A stretch of DNA of 51,447 nt, taken from contig JAAYEJ010000066.1 of the NCBI GenBank assembly GCA_012728835.1, positions 1-51,447 on the forward strand, read 5' to 3'. The notes beneath the pieces are model-generated. The model was not told the DNA's origin, searched no databases, and was given only the letters and a program-made list of their open reading frames with translations. This document shows, one piece after another, positions 42,108-50,678 of this stretch (positions within the stretch are counted from its first letter, which is position 1; every line of letters begins with the position of its first letter). Source of the stretch: Candidatus Brocadiaceae bacterium (lineage in GTDB: Bacteria > Planctomycetota > Brocadiia > SM23-32). The translations under genes and the position numbers were made by a program.

Positions 42108-43553
42108 CTACGGCTTCATCGAGTCGAGCACGGCGCGGAGCATGGTGTTGGCCAGCCTGGGGTCCGCCTTTCCGCCGGTCAGGCGCATCACCTGGCCGAC
42201 CAGCGGCCCGACGGCCTGCTTGCGGCCGGCGTGGTAGTCGCGGACGACGTCCGGGTTCTCGGCGACCACCTGGCGGACGACGGGCTCCAGTGCCGACTCG
42301 TCGTTGACCTGCTCCAGGCCGTCCTCGGCGACCAGGGCGGCGGCGTCGCGCCCGGTCTCGATCATGCGGGCCATGAGGTCGCGGGCGACGGCGGCGTTGA
42401 TCGTGCCGGCGTCGAGGAGGCGGACGAGGCCGGCCAGGCGTTCGGGGCCGAGTTCGAACTCCTCGATGCCGATGCGGCGCTCGTTCAACTGTGCGAGCAC
42501 GAGGTTCATGATCCAGTTGGCCAGGCTCTTGGGCGCGTTGTGCGTCTCCAGGCACTGCTCGAAGTAGTCGGCGACCTCGCGCAGGTCGGTCAGGACGTCG
42601 GCGTCGTATGCGCTCAGCCCGTGGTCGCGCTGGAAACGCTCGCGGCGTTCGACGGGGGCCTCGGCCAGGCGCGTGCGCACGCGTTCGAGCATCTCGTCGG
42701 TGATCTGGACCGGCAGCAGGTCGGGGTCAGGGAAGTAGCGGTAGTCGTGCGCCTCTTCCTTGGTGCGCATGCGGGCGGTGCGGCCGGCGGTCTCGTCCCA
42801 CAGGCGCGTCTCCTGGGCGACGGGCTCCCCGGCGGCGAGGCGGCGGGACTGGCGGGCGATCTCGTATTCGAGGGCGCTGCGGACGGCCTTCATCGAGTTG
42901 AGGTTCTTGATCTCCACGCGGGCGCCGAGGGTCTGCGCGCCGGCCGGGCGCATGCTGATGCTGGCCTCGAACCGCAGGGAGCCTTCCTGCATCTTGCAGT
43001 CGGAGACGCGGTTGTGGAGCAGCGTTCGGCGCAGGGCCTGCATGTAGGCGTCGGCCTGCTGGACGGTGCGCATGTCGGGGGCGCTGACGACCTCGAGCAG
43101 CGGCATGCAGGCGCGGTTCAGGTCCACGAGGCTGTAATCGGCGCCGGGCACGCCGGCGTGCAGGTTCTTGCCGGCGTCTTCTTCCAGGTGCACGTTCGTG
43201 ATGCCCACGCGGAGGGGCTGGCCGTCAACGCGGATCGTCAGGGCGCCGTCGATGCCGAGATTGCAGGTGTTCTGGGAGATCTGGTAGTTCTTCGGCAGGT
43301 CGGGGTAGTAGTAGTTCTTGCGGTCGAAGAACGTGGTGCGGTTGACCGTGCAGCCCAGGGCGAGCGCGGCCTGCAGGGCCAGCTCGAAGGCGCGCACGTT
43401 GAGCACCGGCAGCGCGCCGGGCAGCCCCAGGCAGACGGGGCAGGTCTGCGAATTGGGGGGTTGGCCGAACCGGGTGCTGCACGGGCACCAGAGTTTGCTC
43501 TCGGTGAGCAGCTCGCAATGCGTCTCCAGGCCTATGACGGATTCGTAGTCCAT
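42108..43553 (-). CDS. gatB: Aspartyl/glutamyl-tRNA amidotransferase subunit B
   Basis: 481 aa, normal length. GatB binds mischarged Glu-tRNA-Gln or Asp-tRNA-Asn and activates it in the GatCAB complex. The signatures are VIGLETHCEL, CPCSTRFGQPPN with TCPVCLGLPGALPVLN (zinc Cys), FDRKNYYYPDLPKNYQISQ, and VEIKNLNSMKAV. The C-terminal YqeY-like tail domain ends MLRAVLDS. gatA and gatC are not in the window, so the operon is split here. The ATG is 3 nt after GGAGGA, and the gene lies 59 nt after the radical SAM gene. Confidence 0.97.
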   Translation of the reverse strand: MDYESVIGLETHCELLTESKLWCPCSTRFGQPPNSQTCPVCLGLPGALPVLNVRAFELALQAALALGCTVNRTTFFDRKNYYYPDLPKNYQISQNTCNLGIDGALTIRVDGQPLRVGITNVHLEEDAGKNLHAGVPGADYSLVDLNRACMPLLEVVSAPDMRTVQQADAYMQALRRTLLHNRVSDCKMQEGSLRFEASISMRPAGAQTLGARVEIKNLNSMKAVRSALEYEIARQSRRLAAGEPVAQETRLWDETAGRTARMRTKEEAHDYRYFPDPDLLPVQITDEMLERVRTRLAEAPVERRERFQRDHGLSAYDADVLTDLREVADYFEQCLETHNAPKSLANWIMNLVLAQLNERRIGIEEFELGPERLAGLVRLLDAGTINAAVARDLMARMIETGRDAAALVAEDGLEQVNDESALEPVVRQVVAENPDVVRDYHAGRKQAVGPLVGQVMRLTGGKADPRLANTMLRAVLDSMKP

Positions 43554-43612
43554 CGGTCCTCCGGGCAATGGGCACACGGGGGTTTCAATGGTATACCGGC
43601 CGGCGAGGCCGG

Positions 43613-45478
43613 TCAACGGACTTCGTGCCGCCGGGCGTCGGCGCAGACGCCGCAGCCGGAGCAGGGCCCGGTGAGGCAGTCGGGGGTGACCAGGGCGCGG
43701 TGGGCGCGTTCGCGTTCCTGGAGCAGGAACTCGGGGCGCAGGCCGAAGTCCAGATGCTGCCACGGCAGGACCTCGTCGGTCGGGCGTTCGCGCAGGGCGT
43801 AGAAGGCCATCGAGAGCCCCTCGGTGTCGAAGGCGTCTTGCCAGCGCTGGAAGGAGAAGTGCTCCATCCAGGCGTCGAACTGCCCGCCCGCCTCGTGGAC
43901 GCGCCGGAGCACGCGGCCCAGGCGCCGGTCGCCCCGGGCCAGCGCGGCCTCCACCAGGCTGGTCTCGACGTCGTGGAATCTGTGCCGGATCGCCTTGTGC
44001 CGGGTGGCCTTGCGGATCAGGTCGCGCGCGCGCAGCAGGTAGTCGGGCGGGGCCATCGCCTCCCACTGGAAGGGGGTGTGGGGTTTGGGGACGAACGAGG
44101 CGATGCTGACGTTGACGCCGGCGCGGGGCAGGCCGGCGTCGCGGCCGGCGGTGCTGACGGCCTCGCTCAGGTCGGCGATGGCGCGCAGGTCCTGGTCGGT
44201 CTCGGTGGGCAGGCCGATCATGAAGTAGAGCTTGATGTGCCGCCACCCCTCGCGGAAGGCCGCGCGGGCGCCTTCGAGCAGTTCTTCGTCGGTAACCGGT
44301 TTGTTGATGACCGCACGCAGCCGCTCGGTGGCCGCCTCGGGGGCGACGGTCAGCCCGCTCTTGCGCACCTGTCCGAGCAGGCCGGGCAGCAGGCGCAACT
44401 GGTCGCCGACCCGCAGGCTGGAGAGCGAGAGGGCCACGCCGTGCGGTGTGGTGAGTTCGCCCATGCGCTCCAGGAGGCGGTGGAACTCCGGGTAGTCGCT
44501 CGAGGAGAGGGAGGCCAGCGCGATCTCGTGGTGTCCGGTCTTCGCGTAGGCTTCGCGCGCCAGGGCCGTCAGTTGCCCGGGCGGGCGCGGGCGGAGCGGC
44601 CGGCGCAGCATGCCGGCCTGGCAGAATCGGCAGCCGCGCACGCAGCCGCGCATGATCTCCAGCGTGATACGGTCGTGGACCGTCTCGACGAAGGGCACGA
44701 TCAGGTCGGTGGGGTAGTGGGCCTGGCCCAGGTCGGCCACCTTGGCCGCCCGGATGCGTGCGGGCACGCCGTCCCCGGCGGGCCGCACGGCCGAGACGGT
44801 GCCGTCGGCGTTGTAGCTCACGTCGTAGTGGCCGGGCGCGTAGACGCCGGTCACGCGGCGGGCGGCCTGGAGGACGATCTCTTCGCGCGGTCGCCCCTCC
44901 GCCTTCATCCGGCGCACAAGGCGGGCGAACTCCGCGATGCTCTCCTCGCCGTCACCGAGGAAGAACAGGTCGATGAAGTCCGCCATCGGCTCGGGAGACG
45001 CCGCGCCCGGGCCGCCGGCGATGACGATCGGGTCCTCCGGGCCGCGTTCGGTGCGCCCCAGGGGGATGCCGGCCAGCTCGAGCATGGCCAGGACGTTGGT
45101 GTAGAGCAGCTCGTACTGGAGGCTGAAGCCCACCACGTCGAACTCGCGCACGGGGCGGAAGCTCTCCAGGGCGTAGAGCGGCACGCCGTGCTCGCGCATC
45201 TTCGCCTGCATGTCGGGCCAGACGGCGTAGGCGCGTTCGGCGGCGGCCCAGTCCAGGCGGTTGACGACCGAATAGAGGATCTGGCCCCCGAGGTGGGACA
45301 TGCCGATGCCGTAGAGGTCCGGGAAGAGCAGGGCGAAGGAGACGTCGACCCGGGCGGGGTCCTTGCGGATGGAGTTCTTCTCGCCGCCCAGGTACCGGGC
45401 CGGGGTCTCGACGTCGGCGAGGATCCGCTCATCCAGCAGGCGGCGGATGCGGTCCGGATCCGTCACGCGAGGCTCCAT
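43613..45478 (-). CDS. Radical SAM protein with N-terminal B12-binding-like domain (TIGR03960-type)
   Basis: 621 aa. An N-terminal cobalamin-binding-like domain (LFPDLYGIGMSHLG, IVIAGGPGAASPEP) precedes a radical SAM barrel. The barrel's cluster motif RGCVRGCRFCQAG gives the three Cys of the 4Fe-4S site. The C-terminus has a second Cys-rich stretch, CLTGPCSGCGVC. In other bacteria this family sits beside a DUF2344 protein or ribonuclease E/G. That partner is not here; gatB follows instead. Substrate unknown. The ATG at 45478 is placed by GGAG and removes a Pro/Ala-rich upstream extension. Confidence 0.88.
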   Translation of the reverse strand: MEPRVTDPDRIRRLLDERILADVETPARYLGGEKNSIRKDPARVDVSFALLFPDLYGIGMSHLGGQILYSVVNRLDWAAAERAYAVWPDMQAKMREHGVPLYALESFRPVREFDVVGFSLQYELLYTNVLAMLELAGIPLGRTERGPEDPIVIAGGPGAASPEPMADFIDLFFLGDGEESIAEFARLVRRMKAEGRPREEIVLQAARRVTGVYAPGHYDVSYNADGTVSAVRPAGDGVPARIRAAKVADLGQAHYPTDLIVPFVETVHDRITLEIMRGCVRGCRFCQAGMLRRPLRPRPPGQLTALAREAYAKTGHHEIALASLSSSDYPEFHRLLERMGELTTPHGVALSLSSLRVGDQLRLLPGLLGQVRKSGLTVAPEAATERLRAVINKPVTDEELLEGARAAFREGWRHIKLYFMIGLPTETDQDLRAIADLSEAVSTAGRDAGLPRAGVNVSIASFVPKPHTPFQWEAMAPPDYLLRARDLIRKATRHKAIRHRFHDVETSLVEAALARGDRRLGRVLRRVHEAGGQFDAWMEHFSFQRWQDAFDTEGLSMAFYALRERPTDEVLPWQHLDFGLRPEFLLQERERAHRALVTPDCLTGPCSGCGVCADARRHEVR

Positions 45479-45661
45479 GGCAGGCTCCGTCGTGCAGGGT
45501 CGGGAAGGCGCCGTTCGGCCGGCGGGCGCGGCGCCGGAGCGGGCTGGGGATGCGCCGGGGGGCATCTGAGCCTGCGTCCAGTCTATCAGACGGGCGTCCT
45601 GGAATCCACCGACGGGGCGGGCCGTCGTCTCTTACCGGGGCGATTGTGGAGGATTACGGTC

Positions 45662-45690
45662 TTGCGCGGGTGCCGGGCGGGCTGTAGAAT
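45662..45690 (+). promoter_or_regulatory. Sigma-70 promoter for the zinc-ribbon gene at 45713
   Basis: TTGCGC (45662-45667), 17 nt, TAGAAT (45685-45690). It rules out an ATG at 45689 that overlaps the -10. Confidence 0.6.
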
Positions 45691-45712
45691 GGACCCCTGG
45701 GGACAGGAGACC

Positions 45713-46297
45713 ATGGCACGTCAAACCGTCATTCGTGGAACGGTGAGTCTGCGTTGCGTGTGCGGCCGCACGGTGGAGTTCGAGCAGGGGCTGCTCGGGC
45801 GCGTCTTCCGCTGTCCGCACTGCGGGCGACTCCTGCGGCCGGCGCTGCAGTTCCTGCTGATCGACCGGCGTATGGCCCCCAATCTGACCGCCCAGTGCGC
45901 CTGCGGCCACTTCGTGGTGGAGGAACGCGGCCGCGTCGGGGCGCGCGTGCGGTGCACGGCCTGCGGGGCCCAACTGATCATGCCGCAGCCGACCGTCAGC
46001 TTCGGGGCCGCCCCGGTCGCGCGCGTGCCCCGCAAGGCGCTCCAGGAGCGCATGAAGCGCTCTGCGCGGCCGCACGAGCGCGTGCCGCCCAACGTCGAGC
46101 GGCTCACGGCGCCCGTGCCGCCGGTCGCCTCCACCCTGCGCCCGGGCGAGACCGTCTGCGTCAACCCCGAGTGCGGCGCGCTGCTGACGCCCCGCGCCAT
46201 CGTCTGTTCCCGGTGCGGCACAAACCGCTTCACCGGCCAGCGCTACACCGGACCCGGGCCGGCGGGGGATCCGCGCGGCCGGTGGCTGCCCGTGTGA
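45713..46297 (+). CDS. Triple zinc-ribbon protein, function unknown
   Basis: 194 aa, cytoplasmic. Three separate four-Cys modules: CVCGRTVEF ... FRCPHCGRLL (about 15-40), CACGHFVVEE ... VRCTACGAQL (about 62-88), and CVNPECGALL ... VCSRCGTN at the end (about 150-180), with basic linkers. This is not a known enzyme. Such ribbons bind nucleic acid or proteins. AGGAG lies just before the ATG. The next gene, a GHMP-like protein, follows after 67 nt on the same strand. Both may be co-transcribed. Confidence 0.72.
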   Translation: MARQTVIRGTVSLRCVCGRTVEFEQGLLGRVFRCPHCGRLLRPALQFLLIDRRMAPNLTAQCACGHFVVEERGRVGARVRCTACGAQLIMPQPTVSFGAAPVARVPRKALQERMKRSARPHERVPPNVERLTAPVPPVASTLRPGETVCVNPECGALLTPRAIVCSRCGTNRFTGQRYTGPGPAGDPRGRWLPV

Positions 46298-46364
46298 CGC
46301 CGCTCACGGAATCGGCCCGGCGACGGGCCTCCCCGATAGGATCAGCGAGGACGGAGCCGTTGTC

Positions 46365-47531
46365 ATGGGATCGCAGCCGGTGCTTGCGCTGCAGGAGTGG
46401 GAGCAGTTCGTGTTGCCGCACAGCCTGCGGCTGCTGGGCGAGTACCAGCACCTGATCGGCGCCGGGGCGGTCGTGGCCGCCACCAACCTTCGCCTTCGCG
46501 TGACTGCGGAGGCGACCGGCGGGCCGCCGGCCATCGAACTCGGGCGCTGGGCCGATACGGACACGGGCTGGTCGCCCTTCGAGGGCGATTCCATCGCCGC
46601 CCGGGTCGTTTGCTGGGAACGGGCCCTGCAGGTGGCCGTGGACGGGGAACCGGGCGCCCTGCACGGGCTGGCCGTGCGGCTGGACTTCGGCCCGCTCGCC
46701 GGCCTGGTGCCGGCCGACGTGCTGGCCGCCTCGCCGGCCGTGGCGCTTGCGCTGGCGGTGGCCGGCACGGGCTTCCGAGGCGAGGGCGACAGGGCCACGG
46801 CCGAGGACCTGGCCCGCCTGGCGTGCCGCATCAAGGCCCTGGCCGATCCGCCCGGCACCTCCCACGCCGATCGGTTCCATGCGGAGATGCTCCAGAGCAT
46901 CCTGGGCGGCGTGGCGTTCGTGAGCTCCGAAGGCGACCGGCTCAACGTGCAGCCCCTGCTGCCGCCCGACTCTCTGCTGCTGGGCGTCGTGCCCGACCCG
47001 CAGGCGCCGCCGGTGGCTCCCGAACCGCTGGCCCGGGTGGCCGAGGCCCTCGCGCGGGTGCGGGGGCGCAACGGCCGCCTGGCCGGAGGCGATGAGGGGA
47101 TGGCCGAGCTGTTCCGCATCGGCAGGGACGAGCTGACAGATGAACAGACCGGGCTGCTCTACGGGCTGATGCGCGTGCGGGAGATGGCCGACGGCTTCCT
47201 GGAGGGGCTCGGCGACGAGGTTGTGGACAACGACCGGCTGGCCGAGATCTGCGACGAGGAAAGCGCCATCCTGACCGACTACCTGGGGCTGGCCCCGGGG
47301 CCGTATGCGGCCGTGCGGGCGGCCGCTTCGGAGGCCGGCGCGCTGGGCCTGCGCCTGACCTGGGCCTTCGGCGGATGCCTGGCCGCCCTGATCATCGCGC
47401 CCGGCCGCAGGGAGCAGGTCGGCGAGGCGCTCGCGCGCCGATTCCCGCGCGCGAGCTTCCTGGTCATCAACGTCGAGCCGGAAGGCCTGCGCCCGGCCCC
47501 CGAGGAGGACGACTGGGATCCGGGTCCGTAG
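46365..47531 (+). CDS. GHMP-kinase-like protein with degenerate ATP loop
   Basis: 388 aa. The C-terminal 100 residues match the galactokinase/mevalonate-kinase fold: LAEICDEESAILTDYLGL, then GALGLRLTWAFGGCLAALI, which is motif 3 of GHMP kinases, here WAFGG instead of GGGFGG. The region corresponding to the ATP-binding GLSSSAA loop reads AASPAVALAL, and the N-terminal PGRVNLIGEH motif is not recognisable. I infer a catalytically weak or inactive family member, perhaps a regulatory or sugar-binding protein. The ATG follows GGAG. A minus-strand lipoprotein gene converges 5 nt downstream. Confidence 0.55.
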   Translation: MGSQPVLALQEWEQFVLPHSLRLLGEYQHLIGAGAVVAATNLRLRVTAEATGGPPAIELGRWADTDTGWSPFEGDSIAARVVCWERALQVAVDGEPGALHGLAVRLDFGPLAGLVPADVLAASPAVALALAVAGTGFRGEGDRATAEDLARLACRIKALADPPGTSHADRFHAEMLQSILGGVAFVSSEGDRLNVQPLLPPDSLLLGVVPDPQAPPVAPEPLARVAEALARVRGRNGRLAGGDEGMAELFRIGRDELTDEQTGLLYGLMRVREMADGFLEGLGDEVVDNDRLAEICDEESAILTDYLGLAPGPYAAVRAAASEAGALGLRLTWAFGGCLAALIIAPGRREQVGEALARRFPRASFLVINVEPEGLRPAPEEDDWDPGP

Positions 47532-47536
47532 AGGCT

Positions 47537-48049
47537 TCAGTCGGCCGCGCCGGTCATGGCCGCCTCGGCCGGCGCCGGAAGTTCCGCCTCGCCGGGCCCC
47601 GTCGGGGGCATGCGGCTCGGGTAGACGAGGGCGATGGCCTGGATCGGCAGGCTCTGCACGAACGGCGCCTCCTGCTGGAAGTCCTCACGCAGCCGCGTGT
47701 GCAGCAGGTAGGCGGCCTCCGGCGGGCCCACCAGCAGGAGCAGGTCGTTGACTTCCTGCAGGACGCCTGTCTGCCCGGGCGGCACCCAGCCGCCCATAAC
47801 GTCCGGAATCAGCGTGTAGCCGCCGGCCAGGCCGGCCAGTTCGGCCAGCAGCGCATCCCGCTGCGGCGCCGACGAGGTGCCGTCCGGCAGCAGTTGCGGG
47901 AGCGCTGCGATGTGCAGCATCCGCCCGCTGCCGAACTGGACGGTGATCTGGGGCTGGTTCGCCGAGTTGAGCAGACAACCCGGAGCGGCGACCAGCAGGG
48001 CGGCGACAGCGACCACCAGGACGATCCGATGCACCCGTGAACGACGCAT
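47537..48049 (-). CDS. Lipoprotein, function unknown
   Basis: 170 aa. After a basic start (RRSRVHR) and hydrophobic core VLVVAVAALLVAAPGC, Cys27 fits a lipobox (A-P-G-C), so the protein should be lipid-anchored outside the cytoplasmic membrane. The mature part has no family I recognise. It contains IPDVMGGWVPPGQTG and a Pro/Ala-rich tail. Two in-frame ATGs occur at 48055 and 48049. GGAGG is 8 nt before the second, which I chose. It lies downstream of tRNA-Val on the same strand and may be read from that promoter. Confidence 0.65.
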   Translation of the reverse strand: MRRSRVHRIVLVVAVAALLVAAPGCLLNSANQPQITVQFGSGRMLHIAALPQLLPDGTSSAPQRDALLAELAGLAGGYTLIPDVMGGWVPPGQTGVLQEVNDLLLLVGPPEAAYLLHTRLREDFQQEAPFVQSLPIQAIALVYPSRMPPTGPGEAELPAPAEAAMTGAAD

Positions 48050-48170
48050 GGACATCTCCTCCAGTGTGAGGGCCACCGACGCCCGGCCGGGCTCCCGGAC
48101 CGTCGAGCGCCGTGCGCACGCGCACGCGGCGGCGTCTCCGGGGCTCTGCATCCGGGCGCCGTACATGCGA

Positions 48171-48246
48171 TGGTGGGCGCAGCAGGACTCGAACCTGCGA
48201 CTTCTACCGTGTGAAGGTAGCGCTCTCGCCACTGAGCTATGCGCCC
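48171..48246 (-). tRNA. tRNA-Val(CAC)
   Basis: Complete cloverleaf on the minus strand. The acceptor stem is GGGCGCA with TGCGCCC, and the anticodon stem CTACC/GGTAG encloses the loop TTCACAC, whose anticodon CAC (48213-48211) reads GUG for valine. The T arm is CGCAGGTTCGAGTCCTGC. Discriminator A and the genomically encoded CCA are present at 48174-48171. Confidence 0.96.
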
Positions 48247-48260
48247 ACCGAACGCCCCTC

Positions 48261-48290
48261 AGTATAGCGGGGCCGCCCCCCGGCCGTCAA
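48261..48290 (-). promoter_or_regulatory. Sigma-70 promoter for tRNA-Val
   Basis: On the minus strand TTGACG (48290-48285), 18 nt, TATACT (48266-48261), 15 nt before the tRNA 5' end. A GC-rich run lies in the spacer. Confidence 0.75.
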
Positions 48291-48311
48291 CTGGCGCTTG
48301 CGCGTCCGGCG

Positions 48312-48923
48312 CTACGGCTCCGTGTGCCCGCCCTGCGCCCCGATGGCCACCGCTTCGGCCAGGGCGCTGAGCAGCAGCAGGGGCAGGATCACGGCGGCGT
48401 AGGCGGCGGCGCGCGCGCCCAGGGCGTGCGGGTAGGACGCGGCGCCGGACCGGACGGCATGCCCCATGCTCATGCCCATCGCCAGGGCGAGCCAGAAGCA
48501 GGGCAGTTCGAGCAGCAGCACGAGCAGGCCGCACGCGGCGGCCAGTCCGGGGGGCGGTCTCCATCGGTCGTCGGCGGGGCGCAGAGCGCCCAGGAGGTTC
48601 CCCCGGCCGGCGACGGCGCTGACGACGCAGACGTTGAAGCCCGTCCAGAGTGCGAAGAGCTTCGGCAGAACGGGGTGGATGCCGGAGGCCATGTACAGGA
48701 AGATCGCCAGGCCGTTGAACCCGAAGATGACGGCGGCCACGCGCAGGATGCCGGGCGCCGGCCCCATGAGGCGCACGAGGAACCGGAGCATCGCCAGGGG
48801 CAGGCGGGCCAGCGCCTGCCACCGGTAGCAGACCGCCGGGCCGGCCGCGAAGGCCCCGGCGGCGAACAGCAGCGCGGCGTGCACGGCCAGGCGCGCGTGA
48901 TCGCGAAAGACGAAGCTCAGCAT
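48312..48923 (-). CDS. Membrane protein, possibly stage II sporulation protein M-like
   Basis: 203 aa with about four or five hydrophobic helices. FGFNGLAIFLYMASGIHPVLPKLFALWTGFNV and ELPCFWLALAMGMSMG resemble the helices of SpoIIM/DUF95 membrane proteins, but the match is only suggestive. It begins 10 nt after folD, behind GAGGG, so it is the last gene of the MBL-folD-membrane protein run. Role unknown. Confidence 0.6.
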   Translation of the reverse strand: MLSFVFRDHARLAVHAALLFAAGAFAAGPAVCYRWQALARLPLAMLRFLVRLMGPAPGILRVAAVIFGFNGLAIFLYMASGIHPVLPKLFALWTGFNVCVVSAVAGRGNLLGALRPADDRWRPPPGLAAACGLLVLLLELPCFWLALAMGMSMGHAVRSGAASYPHALGARAAAYAAVILPLLLLSALAEAVAIGAQGGHTEP

Positions 48924-48933
48924 CGGCGTGCCC

Positions 48934-49803
48934 TCACGCCTGGCGGCGCGCGCACTCGACCGTGTGCTTCAGGAGCATCGCGGTCGTGACGAGGCCGACG
49001 CCGCCCGGCACGGGCGTGATCATCGAGGCGCGCTCGGCGGCCGCGTCGAACTCGACGTCGCCGACGATCTGCGTCTTCGTCTTGCCGTCGACCTTGACCC
49101 TGGCGCGGTTGATGCCGACGTCGATGACGACGGCGCCCTCGCGGACCATGTCGCCCGTGACCAGGCCCGCCTTGCCGGCGGCCACGATCAGGACCTCGGC
49201 CCGGCGCGTGTGCGCGGCCAGGTCGCGCGTGGCGATGTGGCAGCAGGTGACCGTCGGCGACTCCCGGATCGACTGCAGCAGCATGACCACCATGGGCTTC
49301 CCAACGATCTCGCTGTGGCTGACGACGACCGTTTCCTTGCCCTTCAGGTCGACCCCGGCGTGGCGGAGCAGGGCGACGACGGCGTGGGGCGTGCACGGGC
49401 CCAGCGAGAGGTCTCCATAGAAGAGCCGGCCGATGTTGGCGGGGTGGAGACCTTCGACGTCCTTGTCGGGGTGGATGGTCTGCTGGACGTGGCGCGAGTC
49501 GATGCCCTCGGGCAGCGGCATGAGCAGGATGACGCCGGTGGCCGCCGGGTCGGCGTTGAGGCCGGCGACGTGGGCCTCCAGGTCCTTCTGGCTCGAGTCG
49601 CGAGGCAGTTCGTGCAGTTCGTAGGCGATGCCCACCTCGCGGCAGGCCTTCTCCTGGTTGGCGGCGTAGTACTTGGCGCCGGCGTTGTCGCCGAGGACCA
49701 CACCGACGAGTTTCGGCGTCCGGCCGAGCGTCCGGATGTCCGCCATCGCCTGGTCCTTGATGGCGTCGGCGATCGGCTTCCCCTTGATCAGCTTTGCGCG
49801 CAT
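48934..49803 (-). CDS. folD: FolD-family protein with altered active site
   Basis: 289 aa, full length. The family normally interconverts methylene- and methenyl-tetrahydrofolate (dehydrogenase) and 10-formyl-tetrahydrofolate (cyclohydrolase). The scaffold is intact: KDVEGLHPANIGRL, IVGKPM, VVAAGK, VIDVGIN, ITPVPGGVG. Against the human enzyme, however, Lys56 of the YxxxK motif is Gln50 (Tyr46 kept), Gln100 is Leu94, Asp125 is Glu117, and the NADP-contact GRS is SHS. So cyclohydrolase activity is doubtful and cofactor or substrate may differ. It starts with ATG behind GGAGA, after the MBL gene, in the same unit. No second folD is in the window. Confidence 0.88.
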   Translation of the reverse strand: MRAKLIKGKPIADAIKDQAMADIRTLGRTPKLVGVVLGDNAGAKYYAANQEKACREVGIAYELHELPRDSSQKDLEAHVAGLNADPAATGVILLMPLPEGIDSRHVQQTIHPDKDVEGLHPANIGRLFYGDLSLGPCTPHAVVALLRHAGVDLKGKETVVVSHSEIVGKPMVVMLLQSIRESPTVTCCHIATRDLAAHTRRAEVLIVAAGKAGLVTGDMVREGAVVIDVGINRARVKVDGKTKTQIVGDVEFDAAAERASMITPVPGGVGLVTTAMLLKHTVECARRQA

Positions 49804-49848
49804 GGCGTGTTCTCCGGCCTCTGGCGGCGCACGGCGGGCCGTGTGCGG

Positions 49849-50556
49849 TCACCGGCCCGAACGCAGCAGCTTCTTGAGTTCCTCTTCGATCCAGTGTTCC
49901 GGCCTGGACAGGCAGAAGGCGCCGTGTCCGGGGTAGAGGACGTCCGGCGGGTCCTCCAGAAGTCGCTGCAGCGTGGCCAGGTACGCCTCGGCGTCGTAGT
50001 CGGGGCGATTGCGGAACTGCTCCATGGCGGGCGAGCGGACGGCGTCTCCGCAGAACAGCATGCGCCGGCCCTCGCACGTCACCTCGTAGCCGACCGAGTC
50101 GGCCGAGTGGCCCGGCAGGGCGAGGGCGCGTATCCGGCAGGTGCCGAGCGTCAGCGTCTCGCCGTCGGCCATCTTGGTGACGGCCCGCACGGGCCGGAAG
50201 CGGCGGTGATAGTGGTAGGCGACGGTGGCCAGGCCGCCGGTGCGGAGGGCCTCGGCCGCGGCCGGCCCGGCGAGGACCTCGACGCCGTTGCGCTGCAGGT
50301 CGTCGGCGGCGCCGGCGTGCGGCAGATGGGCATGGGTCAGCAACACGTGGGTGAGGTCGCGGGGGTCCATCTCCATCTCGCGGAGGTTCCCCAGGATGCC
50401 CGGCAGGCTGTCGCCGCAGCCGCAGTCGATCAGCACGAGGGGATCGCCCGTGTTCAGCAGGTAGGTGTTGCAGTCATTGGCGGGCCAGTCCAGGTACACC
50501 ATGTTGTAGTCCTGGCCGCCGACGAGGTAGACGGGTCCGATCAGCCGCATCCCCAT
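49849..50556 (-). CDS. Metallo-beta-lactamase fold hydrolase, altered metal site
   Basis: 235 aa, MBL superfamily, hydroxyacylglutathione-hydrolase-like size. The signature is THAHLPH where THxHxDH is usual, followed by LPGHSADS, LFCGDAV and YPGHGAF as the other metal ligands. The Asp of HxHxDH is Pro, so the second metal may be missing or differently bound. Substrate unknown. ATGs at 50556 and 50550 are both possible, with no clear ribosome site. It is the first gene of the run with folD. Confidence 0.82.
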   Translation of the reverse strand: MGMRLIGPVYLVGGQDYNMVYLDWPANDCNTYLLNTGDPLVLIDCGCGDSLPGILGNLREMEMDPRDLTHVLLTHAHLPHAGAADDLQRNGVEVLAGPAAAEALRTGGLATVAYHYHRRFRPVRAVTKMADGETLTLGTCRIRALALPGHSADSVGYEVTCEGRRMLFCGDAVRSPAMEQFRNRPDYDAEAYLATLQRLLEDPPDVLYPGHGAFCLSRPEHWIEEELKKLLRSGR

Positions 50557-50678
50557 ACCGGAATCTCATCACTGCCAGATGCCATGGAGGCCGCAATCCG
50601 AACGCTCGGGCGGCCATTTAAGGCGATGTTGCCGACGTTGTCAATGGCAGGGCACGGCGGTGCGCAGTGGGTGGCCGG

